Shown piece by piece: positions 33,685 through 42,176 of a stretch of DNA of 64,000 nt. Position 1 is the stretch's first letter. Each line of letters begins with the position of its first letter. Source of the stretch: Streptomyces mirabilis (GTDB lineage: Bacteria; Actinomycetota; Actinomycetes; Streptomycetales; Streptomycetaceae); the NCBI RefSeq assembly GCF_039503195.1, contig NZ_JBCJKP010000001.1, forward strand, positions 1,426,001-1,490,000. Reading direction: 5' to 3'. The translations under genes and the position numbers were made by a program. The notes below the pieces were generated by a model. It was not told the DNA's origin. It saw only the letters and a list, made by a program, of their open reading frames with translations, and did not search any database.

Positions 33685-34038
33685 TCATGCTGGCGGCTGG
33701 GCGCCGGCGCGAGCCGGGACCTGGCCGGCCGCCGTGTCCGCGAGGACGAGCGACGCCGCCGCCTCGACCCGGCCGGCGGGAATCGACCGGTCTCCCGCAA
33801 CGAGCCTCGAGAGCGGTTCGCGCTTGTCCGCTCCGGTGATGAACCAGAGCACTTGCTGGGCGCGGGCGAGCGCAGGATAGAGCCGCGCGAACATCGCCCA
33901 TGGCGTGTGCCCCCCGCTGACGGCGAACGTGAATCGGCCGTGGGCTTGCACGCAGGTCCGGGCCAGCCGCGCCACGAACGCCGCCGCGGTGCCGGCGACG
34001 GCATCGGGGTCGGCGACGACTTGGAGTTCGTGCTGCAC
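33685..34038 (-). pseudogene. pgl: 6-phosphogluconolactonase with internal in-frame deletion
   Basis: The first 54 codons (ELQVVADPDAVAG ... RFTFAVSGGHTPWAMFARLY) match the N terminus of Pgl, and codons 55-117 (ALARAQQVLWFITGADKREP, AGDRSIPAGRV) match its C terminus. About 110 residues between them, including the catalytic His region (GLGPDGHTASL in relatives), are gone, with the junction near 33876. The frame is preserved. GTG at 34038 starts 5 nt after the gnd stop, so the gene was translationally linked. Confidence 0.82.
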
Positions 34039-34043
34039 AGCCC

Positions 34044-35074
34044 TCAGCCCTTCTTTTCGGCGTGCCCGCCGAACTCCGAGCGCATCGCCGAGAGGATCTT
34101 GTCGGTGAACTCCCCGGCCTCCCTGGACTCGAAGCGCTCGTAGAGCGAGGTGGTGATGACCGGTGCCGGGACGCCTTCGTCCACCGCGGCGAGGACGGTC
34201 CAACGGCCTTCCCCGGAGTCGGAGACCCGCCCGGCGAAGCCGTCGAGGGAGGGCGAGCCGGCGAAGGCGTCGGCGATCAGGTCGACCAGCCACGAGCCGA
34301 CGACCGAGCCGCGCCGCCAGACCTCGGCCACCTCTCCGACGTCGATGTCGTACTGGTAGGCCCACGCGTCGCGCAGGGGCGTCGTCTCCGCGTCGACGTC
34401 TTGCCGGCCCTTGCCGACGTCCGCGCGTTTGATGATGCTGAGGCCCTCGGCGATCGCGGCCATCATCCCGTACTCGACCCCGTTGTGGACCATCTTCACG
34501 AAGTGCCCGGCGCCGTTCGGCCCGCAGTGCAGGTACCCGAGCGGGGCGGTGCCGTCGGTACGGGTCCGGCTCGGCGTCGGCTCGGCGCAGCCCTCGCCGG
34601 GAGCGATCGTCTTGAAGATCGGGTCCAGATGGGCCACGACCTCGTCCTCACCGCCGATCATCAAGCAGTAGCCGCGCTCCAGGCCCCAGACCCCACCGCT
34701 GGTCCCGCAGTCGACATAGTGCAGCGACTTGTCGGCAAGACGCTTGGCGCGTGTGATGTCGTCGCGGTAGTAGGAATTGCCGCCGTCGATCAGGATGTCA
34801 CCGGGCTCCAGCAACGGCTCGAGCTGGCCGAGGATGGAGTCGACGATCGCGGCCGGAAGCATGAGCCATACGGCCCGTGGCTTGTCCAGTTTCGCGACGA
34901 AGTCCCGGGTGAGTCCGCGCCCGTCGCGCCCTCGCCGACCAGTTCGGCGACGGCGTCGGCGTCGACGTCGGACACGACGCAACTGTGGCCGTCTCTCATC
35001 AGCCGACGCACCAGGTTCGCCCCCATCCGGCCGAGCCCGATCATCCCGAGCTGCATGGGCTTGTCTGTCGCCAT
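34044..35074 (-). pseudogene. gnd: 6-phosphogluconate dehydrogenase with one frameshift
   Basis: The N-terminal frame from the ATG at 35074 (MQLGMIGLGRMGANLVRRLM, DGHSCVVSDVDADAV) must change frame at about 34901-34945 to reach DFVAKLDKPRAVWLMLPAAI. DGGNSYYRDDI, YVDCGTSGGVWGLERGYCLM, HCGPNGAGHFVKMVHNGVEY and the C-terminal domain then follow to 34044. It is otherwise complete for the short (YqeC-type) Gnd. A single-base deletion in the run of C/G bases would explain it, either a real mutation or a sequencing error. Normal reaction: oxidative decarboxylation of 6-phosphogluconate to ribulose 5-phosphate. Confidence 0.8.
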
Positions 35075-35084
35075 CTGGCGCCTC

Positions 35085-35222
35085 CTAGTCCTTGAGCGTG
35101 CGGTAGTGCCGCATCAGCGCGTTCGTGGACGAGTCGTGTCCGCGTTCGGGGTCGGTCGCGCTCTCGAGCTGCGGGATGATCGCGACAGCAAGCACGTCGC
35201 CGAGCTCGACGCCCCACTCAAC
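35085..35222 (-). pseudogene. pgi: C-terminal 45 codons of glucose-6-phosphate isomerase
   Basis: [20 protein letters not shown] and [13 protein letters not shown] are the C-terminal end of Pgi (usually DQWGVELGK). It joins the transaldolase fragment abruptly at about 35222 and changes frame there. More than 450 residues are missing. Confidence 0.75.
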
Positions 35223-35365
35223 GGAACGCCCGAGGCGATGGCCTCCTCGATCTCCGGCAGCCCCTCGGGCGTCCCGGGGATCTCGCTGAAGAGGTTGCGC
35301 CGGGCGGCCCTTGCGTGCGGTGCCTTGGCGTCCGCCACCGTTCGCTGCGTGTCGTAGGCGAGCAG
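35222..35365 (-). pseudogene. tal: Internal 48 codons of transaldolase
   Basis: [20 protein letters not shown] followed by [20 protein letters not shown] and AIASGVP matches an internal part of Tal (relatives: [20 protein letters not shown]). It is fused in frame to the transketolase start upstream and to the Pgi end downstream. The active-site lysine region is not included. Confidence 0.75.
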
Positions 35366-35497
35366 CGTCCCCGGACGGCCGGAGTCGGCCGCCTGGATGG
35401 CGTCCATGCACAGAGTGCGGATCGTGTTGACGGAAAGTGTTTCCAGGTCCTTGTTGCTCAACGCGAGCCTCCCTGAAGGTGCCGCCTCTGCGCTCAT
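35366..35497 (-). pseudogene. tkt: N-terminal 44 codons of transketolase
   Basis: [20 protein letters not shown] followed by DSGRPGT is the N-terminal thiamine-diphosphate-domain start of transketolase (relatives: MDAVQ.ANSGHPGTPM). The ATG at 35497 is 16 bp after the ppgK stop. The frame continues directly into the transaldolase fragment, so a short chimeric product could be translated. Confidence 0.75.
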
Positions 35498-35512
35498 GTC
35501 GAGTGCGGCAGA

Positions 35513-36286
35513 CTAGGGTTGAGCTTTCCCGGCCGGGGCGAAGAGCGCCGCGCCGACAATGCCCGCATCGTTCAACAGCTGCGCCGGTACGATCTCGGTC
35601 CTGAGCTCGAGGTACGGCAGGAACTTGTCGGCCTTCTTGCTGACGCCGCCGCCGATGACAATCAGGTCGGGCCACAACAGCCGCTGGACGAGCTCGAGAT
35701 ATTTCTCCAGACGGTGCGCCCATTTCTTCCAGGACAGGTCGTCGTGCTCGCGCACCGACTCCGCGGCCCAGTCCTCGGCATCCTCGTGGTGCAACGGCAG
35801 GTGCCCCAGCTCGCTGTTGGGCACCAGGAACCCGTCGGAGAAGACGGCGCTGCCGATACCGGTGCCGAGCGTCACCATCACGACGACGCCCTTGCGTCCC
35901 TTGCCGGCGCCGAAGCGCATCTCGGCGATCCCGGCCGCGTCCGCGTCGTTCACCACCCTCACGTCGCGGCCGGTCGCTCGTGCGAAGAGCTGGGCCGCGT
36001 CCGTCTCCATCCAGGCCGGGTCGATATTGGACGTCGTCTGGACTTTGCCTCCCCGGATGACTGCCGGGAGCGTCAGCCCGACCGGCCCTGGGACGCCGAT
36101 CTGGGTGAGCACCTGCACGACCACGTCCGCGACTGCCCCCGGGGTCGCCGGATGCGGGGTCGGGATCCGGACCCGCTCACCGATGAGGCTGCCGAGCTCG
36201 AGGTCGACCGGCGCTCCCTTGATACCGGTTCCGCCGATGTCGATCCCCACCACGTGGGCCGTCTTGTCCAGACTCGCCTGCGCCAC
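35513..36286 (-). CDS. ppgK: Polyphosphate glucokinase (ROK family)
   Basis: 257 residues, full length. [19 protein letters not shown] is the phosphate-binding start. [21 protein letters not shown] and [18 protein letters not shown] carry the catalytic Asp and second phosphate loop, and [13 protein letters not shown] is characteristic of actinobacterial polyphosphate-dependent glucokinases. It phosphorylates glucose with polyphosphate (and often ATP). First gene of the minus-strand pentose-phosphate operon, supplying glucose 6-phosphate to Zwf. Apart from zwf it is the only intact gene there. Confidence 0.9.
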   Translation of the reverse strand: MAQASLDKTAHVVGIDIGGTGIKGAPVDLELGSLIGERVRIPTPHPATPGAVADVVVQVLTQIGVPGPVGLTLPAVIRGGKVQTTSNIDPAWMETDAAQLFARATGRDVRVVNDADAAGIAEMRFGAGKGRKGVVVMVTLGTGIGSAVFSDGFLVPNSELGHLPLHHEDAEDWAAESVREHDDLSWKKWAHRLEKYLELVQRLLWPDLIVIGGGVSKKADKFLPYLELRTEIVPAQLLNDAGIVGAALFAPAGKAQP

Positions 36287-36301
36287 TGCCCGCTCCCCTC
36301 A

Positions 36302-36347
36302 GGGGCCGGCCCAAAATGCGTTGTGTGAATTTTGGACGTCAGGCCCC
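36302..36347. promoter_or_regulatory. Nested inverted repeat in the ppgK/HAD intergenic region
   Basis: GGGGCC (36302-36307) with GGCCCC (36342-36347), and inside them CCAAAAT (36311-36317) with ATTTTGG (36329-36335), 15 bp before the ppgK start. The rest of this 362-bp divergent region contains another small palindrome, GGGTATACCC (36436-36445). Operator or 5'-UTR structure. Confidence 0.45.
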
Positions 36348-36648
36348 ATAAGAGCTTCGCCATGTAATCCTCAACGCTCGCACATGTCCTTTATATTCGC
36401 CACATCACTCTTACAGGGTTATATCGAAACCCAAGGGGTATACCCAAGCATTGCGCGCCCTGAAGAGCATTGACCTTCCCCCTCTGTTCGAGAGGAACGC
36501 GACTGCGACTCGTTGCCGACCGCGACGGTACCCTCCAGCAACTTTCGGAAATCAAGCCGACTGCGAACCCGTCCCACAGGCCCCCGCATCCATGAGCCGT
36601 TGCCTCTTCCCACCCGGACCGGCCGCGACCAGAGCTTACGGAGGCGTG

Positions 36649-37452
36649 ATGCCAACCACCCCGATCCGCCTGCTTCTTGCCGACGTCGACGGCACCTTGG
36701 TCACGAGCGACAAGGTCCTCACCGACCGCGCCGTCCGTGCGGTCCACAAGCTCCACGACGCAGGCGTCCTCTTCGCGGTGACCAGCGGGAGACCACCCCG
36801 CGGCATGTCCATGATCATCGAGCCCTTGGCCCTGACCACTGAACTCGCCGCCTTCAACGGTGGTCTCATCGTCAACCCGGATATGACCGTCGTCGAACAG
36901 CAGGTCATTCCCGCGGAGGTGGTGGCCCCGGTCGTCGCGCTGATGGAGTCGTTCGGCCTCAGCGTCTGGATCTACCGGGGTGCCGACTGGTACGTCCGCG
37001 ACGTGAAGGGGCCGCACGTGGATCGCGAGAGCTGGACGGTGCAGTTCGCGCCGACGCTCGTCCCCGACTTCGACGGTCTCGAGCAGGGCACCGCCAAGGT
37101 CGTCGGGGTCAGCGATGACCACCAGGTCGTCGAGGCGGCCGCGGTCGCAGCTCGCGCGCAGTTCGGCGACCATGTCTCGGCCGCCCGTTCGCAGCCCTAC
37201 TACCTCGATGTGACCCATCCGCAGGCCAACAAGGGCGGTGTCGTCAAGTACTGGTCGGCCAAGCTCCAGATTTCCCCCGACCAGATCGCCACGATCGGCG
37301 ACATGCCCAACGACGTACTGATGTTCGCCCACTCGGGACTGTCCATCGCGATGGGCAACGCAAGCCACGAGGTCCAGCGCGCGGCCAGGCGGGTGACGAC
37401 GAGCAACGAGGAGGAGGGCTTCGCGAACGCGGTCGAGCAGTTCGTCCTCTGA
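36649..37452 (+). CDS. HAD-superfamily Cof-type phosphatase
   Basis: 267 residues. The ATG at 36649 follows GGAGG by 4 nt. Motif I LLLADVDGTLVTSDKVL (nucleophile and acid Asp), motif II in FAVTSGRPPRG, the lysine of motif III in QANKGGVVKYW and motif IV IATIGDMPNDVLMFAHSG are all present. The C2-type cap lies between. Cof-type enzymes remove phosphate from sugar phosphates or related metabolites; next to ppgK, zwf and rpiA a sugar-phosphate substrate is likely. Divergent from ppgK and 65 bp upstream of rpiA. Confidence 0.88.
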   Translation: MPTTPIRLLLADVDGTLVTSDKVLTDRAVRAVHKLHDAGVLFAVTSGRPPRGMSMIIEPLALTTELAAFNGGLIVNPDMTVVEQQVIPAEVVAPVVALMESFGLSVWIYRGADWYVRDVKGPHVDRESWTVQFAPTLVPDFDGLEQGTAKVVGVSDDHQVVEAAAVAARAQFGDHVSAARSQPYYLDVTHPQANKGGVVKYWSAKLQISPDQIATIGDMPNDVLMFAHSGLSIAMGNASHEVQRAARRVTTSNEEEGFANAVEQFVL

Positions 37453-37517
37453 CCCGCGGCACCGCAAGCCCGGGCCTGGCCGCCCTCAACCTGAGACCTG
37501 GCCCAAGGAGGAGGACC

Positions 37518-38171
37518 GTGAGCGTCGAGCATGAGAAGCAACGTGCCGCCGAGGCCGCGGCCGAGCTGGTAGAGGACGGCATGACCATCGGCCTCGGCAC
37601 CGGCTCGACCGTCGCCCACCTCCTGCCTGCGCTGGCCCGCCGCGGTCTGTCACTGCGGTGTGTCGCGACGTCGCCGCAGACCGAGGAGGCGGCCCTGATG
37701 CTCGATCTGCGGGTTGAACCGTTCGGCAGCATCGACCGCTTCGACATCGCGATTGACGGTGCGGACCAGATAACGCCGGACGGCTGGCTGGTCAAGGGCG
37801 GCGGCGCCGCGCACACCAGGGAGAAGATTGTCGCGGCGGCCGCTGCCCGCTTCGTCGTGATCGCCGACTCGAGCAAGCGAGTGACAGCGCTGCACCCGCC
37901 GGTCCCGCTCGAGCTGCTCGCATTCGGGCTGGCCGCGACCATGCGCCTGCTCCACCCGGTCTCCCTGCGCGACGTGCCACGCAGCCCCGACGGCGGCGTC
38001 ATCGCGGACCACCACGGTGCCGTCGACGACCCCGCGGGCCTGGCGGCGCTGCTCGGCGCCACCCCCGGCGTCGTCGAGCACGGCCTGTTCCCTCCGACGC
38101 TGGTCGCCGACGTATTCGTCGCCCGCGGCGACTCGGTCGAGCACCACAATCATGCCAAGTCCCGTGGATGA
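37518..38171 (+). CDS. rpiA: Ribose-5-phosphate isomerase A
   Basis: 217 residues, near the usual length of about 220. GGAGGAGGACC immediately precedes the GTG. DGMTIGLGTGSTVAHLLPAL (phosphate loop), DIAIDGADQITPDGWLVKGGGAAHTREKI (catalytic Asp and Lys-Gly-Gly region) and VVIADSSKRV are intact. It interconverts ribose 5-phosphate and ribulose 5-phosphate, the step after Gnd. With HAD it forms the plus-strand half of the pentose-phosphate island and unlike the minus-strand half it is undamaged. Confidence 0.9.
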   Translation: MSVEHEKQRAAEAAAELVEDGMTIGLGTGSTVAHLLPALARRGLSLRCVATSPQTEEAALMLDLRVEPFGSIDRFDIAIDGADQITPDGWLVKGGGAAHTREKIVAAAAARFVVIADSSKRVTALHPPVPLELLAFGLAATMRLLHPVSLRDVPRSPDGGVIADHHGAVDDPAGLAALLGATPGVVEHGLFPPTLVADVFVARGDSVEHHNHAKSRG

Positions 38172-39022
38172 GAGGATATTCGGTGTGGACGGTCTGCCCT
38201 GTGTCCCCTCCGCTCCGACGTCCGGTCCTCCGCCAGCTTCTCTGCCACCGGTTCCCGCACCTGCTTGATTCCCGGCCCACCGTGATGAGTGGGGGTGGGC
38301 GTGCGCCGTGCCGAATGAACGAGGAGGCCATGGGTGCCCTTTGGCGGTGAGCCGTGCCTGATCAGACCTGGTCACAGACGCCTTCACGTGCAACGTTGCA
38401 GCCCGGCCGGAATCGACCACCCCGAGACGCGCCCCTTCCTCTGGGTCGCTCCTGCCCAGGGCGCACCAACCACGTCTTACGGACGCGCGCTCCAAACCGC
38501 CCGATGAAGTTCCACCACGCGACGATCCCTCCACCGAATGCGACCCCGCCACGGCTGCGGCTGCCGTCCCCTCGGACCCTCTTCACGACATCTGGCAGCC
38601 AGCCAGAATTTCGGGGATGCTCGGTTCAGCGGGCCGTAACAGACTTCTCCACCACCAGGCCTGCATGGAATGGGGAACACGCCCGAGCCTGGGATCGAGA
38701 CACGAAGTGCTTACTACACTCGCGCCGGAGCCCTCCGCGCCTCCGATGAACACTCCGTCGGACAGTGTCTCCACAGTCCGCCCCGAGGGCGGGCTTCGCC
38801 CGGCAGCCGAACAGCCGCAGACGTTTCCGCTCGCATGCGCACCGATGATCACCGCATCCCCGGCGCCGACTCTTCCCGGGCAGGCTTCTCGGGTCGATCC
38901 GTATGCATGCCGGCCCCATCCGACACCCCGCCACCGAAGTCGGCGCCGGGTCGGCGTCAGCACCGCCGGAACCCGCCCCCGACCAGCCTGAACCGCCAAG
39001 ATCATTTGCTCGCCCAACATGG
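38172..39022. other. Gene-free stretch at the boundary of the decayed island
   Basis: No gene could be supported on either strand. Only small hairpins were seen (38275-38300 and a GC-rich one around 38783-38805). It separates the fragment-rich left part from the compact right part. Confidence 0.45.
38275..38300 (+). terminator. Possible terminator downstream of rpiA
   Basis: GCCCACC (38275-38281) and GGTGGGC (38294-38300) form a 7-bp stem about 100 nt after rpiA. Confidence 0.35.
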
Positions 39023-39048
39023 TCTGACCTGCAAAAATAGAGGTCAGA
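39023..39048. promoter_or_regulatory. Palindrome upstream of dhaK
   Basis: TCTGACCT (39023-39030) and AGGTCAGA (39041-39048) are perfect inverted repeats with a 10-bp A-rich spacer, 32 bp before the dhaK start. Operator candidate for control of the dha operon. Confidence 0.55.
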
Positions 39049-39080
39049 GGCTCACCTTTTAGTCTCACCAGGAGGTATCC

Positions 39081-40073
39081 ATGAAGATGCTCATCAACGT
39101 GGCGGAGACGGTGGTCGCGGACGCGCTGCGGGGTATGGCGGCCGCGCATCCCGAGCTGACGGTGGATGTGGACAACCGGGTGATCGTACGGCGGGACGCC
39201 CCGGTGCCCGGCAGGGTGGGACTCGTATCCGGCGGCGGGTCGGGGCACGAACCGTTGCACGGTGGTTTCGTGGGCCCCGGGATGTTGTCGGCGGCCTGTC
39301 CTGGCGAGGTCTTCACGTCACCGGTGCCGGACCAGATGCTGCGCGCGGCGGCGGCCGTGAACAGCGGCGCGGGCGTGCTGTTCATCGTGAAGAACTACAC
39401 GGGGGACGTGCTCAACTTCGACATGGCGGCCGAGCTCGCCGAGGACGAGGGCATCCAGGTGGCGAAGGTCCTCGTCAATGACGACGTCGCCGTCACCGAC
39501 AGTCTGTACACCGCCGGGCGGCGCGGCACCGGCGCGACCCTGTTCGTGGAGAAGATAGCGGGCGCCGCGGCCGAAGAGGCCGCGCCGCTGGAGCGGGTGC
39601 AGGCGCTGGCCCGGCAGGTCAACGAGAACTCCCGCAGCTTCGGTGTCGCACTGAGCGCCTGCACCACGCCGGCCAAGGGCAGCCCCACCTTCGACCTCCC
39701 GCCGGGGGAGCTGGAGCTCGGCGTCGGCATCCACGGCGAGCCGGGCCGGGAGCGGCGCGCGATGATGACCTCGCACGAGATCGCCGACTTCTCGGTCAAC
39801 GCGATCCTGGAGGACCTGAACCCGCGCAATCCCGTCCTGCTGCTGGTCAACGGTATGGGCGCGACGCCGCTCCTGGAGCTCTACGGGTTCCACGCGGAGG
39901 TGACCCGGGTGCTCACCGAGCGCGGGGTGCCCGTGGCACGCACGCTGGTCGGGAACTACGTCACCTCGCTGGACATGGCGGGCGCCTCGGTGACGCTGTG
40001 CCAGGTGGACGAGGAACTGCTGCGGCTGTGGGACGCGCCGGTGAAGACGCCCGCGTTGCGCTGGGGCGTGTGA
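39081..40073 (+). CDS. dhaK: Dihydroxyacetone kinase subunit DhaK
   Basis: 330 residues with AGGAGG before the ATG. LVSGGGSGHEPLHGGFVGPG, FIVKNYTGDVLNFDMA and the covalent substrate site His218 in LGVGIHGEPGRER are diagnostic. DhaK binds dihydroxyacetone, which receives phosphate from DhaL-ATP; the phosphate comes from the PTS through DhaM. First gene of a complete dhaKLM operon (66 bp to dhaL). The product, dihydroxyacetone phosphate, enters glycolysis. The palindrome just upstream suggests a dedicated regulator, but none is encoded nearby. Confidence 0.95.
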   Translation: MKMLINVAETVVADALRGMAAAHPELTVDVDNRVIVRRDAPVPGRVGLVSGGGSGHEPLHGGFVGPGMLSAACPGEVFTSPVPDQMLRAAAAVNSGAGVLFIVKNYTGDVLNFDMAAELAEDEGIQVAKVLVNDDVAVTDSLYTAGRRGTGATLFVEKIAGAAAEEAAPLERVQALARQVNENSRSFGVALSACTTPAKGSPTFDLPPGELELGVGIHGEPGRERRAMMTSHEIADFSVNAILEDLNPRNPVLLLVNGMGATPLLELYGFHAEVTRVLTERGVPVARTLVGNYVTSLDMAGASVTLCQVDEELLRLWDAPVKTPALRWGV

Positions 40074-40139
40074 ATCCCGGCGGCATCGGCACGATGTCGC
40101 CCCCGCCCGGTCAACGTTCGTACCACGCAAGGAGATTCT

Positions 40140-40739
40140 GTGCTCGACGCCGAGTTCTTCCGCCGTTGGATGACGGCGACCGCCGCGTCCGTGGATCGCG
40201 AGGCGGAGCGACTCACCGCTCTGGACTCGCCGATCGGCGACGCCGACCACGGCAGCAATCTGCAGCGCGGCTTCACCGCCGTGGTGACCGCGCTGGAGAA
40301 GGAGGCGCCGGACACCCCCGGCGCCGTGCTCACTCTCGCCGGACGCCGGCTGATCTCCACGGTCGGCGGCGCGTCGGGTCCCTTGTACGGCACCCTGCTC
40401 CGCCGTACGGGCAAGGCCCTCGGGGACGCCGCGGAGGTCACCGAGGAACAGTTCACGGACGCGTTGCGCGCGGGCGTGGACGCGGTGATGGCGCTGGGCG
40501 GAGCCGCGCCCGGCGACAAGACCATGATCGACGCGCTGGTGCCCGCGGTGGACGCGCTCGCCGAGTCCTTCGGCGCGGCGAAGACGGCCGCCGAGGAGGG
40601 TGCCGTCGCGACGACACCGCTCCAGGCCCGCAAGGGTCGGGCCAGCTACCTGGGTGAGCGCAGCATCGGGCACCAGGATCCGGGTGCCACGTCCTCGTCC
40701 CTGCTGATCGGCGCGCTCATGGAGGCCCGCGATGAGTGA
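40140..40739 (+). CDS. dhaL: Dihydroxyacetone kinase subunit DhaL
   Basis: 199 residues. GTG start at 40140 after GGAG. DSPIGDADHGSNLQRGF carries the Asp residues that hold Mg-ADP, SGPLYGTLLRRTGKAL and PGDKTMIDALVPAVDAL are conserved nucleotide-domain blocks, and ARKGRASYLGERSIGHQDPG closes the domain. It acts as the phosphoryl shuttle between DhaM and DhaK. It overlaps dhaM by 8 bp, so the two are translationally coupled. Confidence 0.95.
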   Translation: MLDAEFFRRWMTATAASVDREAERLTALDSPIGDADHGSNLQRGFTAVVTALEKEAPDTPGAVLTLAGRRLISTVGGASGPLYGTLLRRTGKALGDAAEVTEEQFTDALRAGVDAVMALGGAAPGDKTMIDALVPAVDALAESFGAAKTAAEEGAVATTPLQARKGRASYLGERSIGHQDPGATSSSLLIGALMEARDE

Positions 40740-41157
40740 ATCCCCGGACAGCACGAACCAGTTCGTCGGCATCGTGCTGGTCTCCCACAGCGCCGCCGTC
40801 GCCGCCTCGGTGGCCGAGCTGGCGACGGGACTCGCGGGCGGCGAGACGACCGCTCCCGTCGCCGCGGCCGGCGGCACGGTGGACGGCGGTCTCGGTACCA
40901 GCGCCGAGCTGATCTCCGCGGCGGCCGCCTCGGTGGACCGCGGCGCCGGGGTCGCCGTGCTCACCGACCTGGGCAGCGCGGTCCTCACCGTGAAGGCCCT
41001 GCTGGCGGAGGGGGACGAGCTCCCCGCCAACAGCCGCCTGGTGGACGCGCCCTTCGTCGAGGGCGCGGTGGCCGCGGTGGTCACGGCCTCGGCCGGAGCC
41101 GACCTCGCGGCGGTCGAGGCGGCGGCCGCGGAGGCGTACACCTACCGGAAGGCGTGA
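40732..41157 (+). CDS. dhaM: PTS-dependent dihydroxyacetone phosphotransferase subunit DhaM
   Basis: 141 residues, the length of a stand-alone EIIA-Man-like domain without the HPr and EI-like modules found in enterobacterial DhaM. His19 in GIVLVSHSAAVAASVAEL is the phosphorylated residue. AAAGGTVDGGLGTSAELI and VLTDLGSAVLTVKALLA follow the family. It takes phosphate from HPr and passes it to DhaL. Last gene of the operon; a set of 22-bp tandem repeats lies downstream. Confidence 0.93.
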   Translation: MSESPDSTNQFVGIVLVSHSAAVAASVAELATGLAGGETTAPVAAAGGTVDGGLGTSAELISAAAASVDRGAGVAVLTDLGSAVLTVKALLAEGDELPANSRLVDAPFVEGAVAAVVTASAGADLAAVEAAAAEAYTYRKA

Positions 41158-41196
41158 GAGCAGGGGCTGGAGCGTGTGAGTGCGGGGACCGAAAGA

Positions 41197-41323
41197 GGTG
41201 ATCGCCGGGCCGGGAGGTCTGAACGCGGGGTCGGAAGGGCTGATCGCGGGGGCCGGGAGGTCTGAACGCGTGGGCCGGAAGGTCTGAACGCGCGGGCCGG
41301 AGGTCTGAGCGCTGGGGCACGGA
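41197..41323. repeat. Six imperfect 22-bp tandem repeats
   Basis: The unit is close to GGTCTGAACGCGNGGGCCGG plus two bases, repeated about six times with variation. A seventh weak copy may precede it. They fill the gap between the convergent dhaM and tetR genes. Confidence 0.7.
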
Positions 41324-41346
41324 GGCCTCGGCGGTCGGCTCAGCCC

Positions 41347-42012
41347 TCAGGCGAGCCCTTCCGCGACGATGGCGAGGGCCGAGCGCACGGTCGACACCAG
41401 TTCGGCCTCCGCCACCGCGGGGTCGGGCTGCTCCTCGTCCGTGCGCCACGCGTAGTGCTCGACCGCCGTGCGCAGGGCGCTGTTGAGCATGGCGGCCTGG
41501 ATCTCCGAGCGCAGGTCGACGGCGGGCAAGCCGGCCCGGTCGGCGAGGGCGCGGGCGAAGACCGGCTCGGCCTCGTCGTGCGCCTGGAGCCAGACGGCGC
41601 GCAGGCCCGGCTCGGTCCGGGTCAGTCTCATCAGCGCCCGGATCTTGGGCAGGTGCGGTCGGGGCGTCGAGGGATCGCCGGTCGTGGCCGCCCGTTCCAA
41701 GGCGTCCTCGAGCGGCCGGTCGGGGCGCCAGGCCCGCAGGGAGGCGGCGATCGCGTCGATCCCGGCCGCGAACAGCGGGCTCACGCAGCTTTCCTTGCTC
41801 GGGAAGTAACGCCACACGGTTCGCGCAGAGACGCCGACGGCCTGCCCGATCTGCTCCCCGGTGGTCGCGGCCACCCCTTGGGCGACGAACAGTTCCACCG
41901 CGGCGCGGGCTATCTCCAGCCGGATCTCGGCCTTGCGCCGCTCGGTCAGCGGTGGCCGGCCCGTGCGGCCGCGGCCCCGGCCGGGGGGTTCGGTGATCGC
42001 GCCGTCCGGCAC
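41347..42012 (-). CDS. TetR-family transcriptional regulator
   Basis: 221 residues. After a basic, Pro/Gly-rich N-terminal 25 residues, the helix-turn-helix spans about 28-75 (IRLEIARAAVELFVAQGVAA, TTGEQIGQAVGVSARTVWRY, FPSKESCV). The ligand domain is Ala/Arg-rich. It is divergent from an SDR gene with an inverted repeat between them (42089-42119), so it likely represses itself and the SDR gene. The ligand is unknown. Confidence 0.87.
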   Translation of the reverse strand: MPDGAITEPPGRGRGRTGRPPLTERRKAEIRLEIARAAVELFVAQGVAATTGEQIGQAVGVSARTVWRYFPSKESCVSPLFAAGIDAIAASLRAWRPDRPLEDALERAATTGDPSTPRPHLPKIRALMRLTRTEPGLRAVWLQAHDEAEPVFARALADRAGLPAVDLRSEIQAAMLNSALRTAVEHYAWRTDEEQPDPAVAEAELVSTVRSALAIVAEGLA

Positions 42013-42088
42013 TGGCGACTCCCTCGACTCGACGACGGGCGGCTGTCGCCCGGGCTGCCGCGATTCTAACGATCTCGAAAACGGCTCC

Positions 42089-42119
42089 CGACTTTATGTC
42101 ATGGAGAGACATTAAGTCG
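42089..42119. promoter_or_regulatory. Operator between tetR and SDR genes
   Basis: CGACTTTATGTC (42089-42100) and GACATTAAGTCG (42108-42119) match as inverted repeats at 11 of 12 positions with a 7-bp spacer. They lie between the divergent starts at 42012 and 42177. Confidence 0.65.
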
Positions 42120-42176
42120 TACCGTGTGGCGCACGACGACCTCGTCGCATCACGTACGCACTTCTGGGAGCACGTC

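Noticed and set aside
38583..39260. Minus-strand frame before dhaK
   Set aside because: Arg/Cys-rich with no recognisable domain, and it overlaps the dhaK start on the opposite strand.
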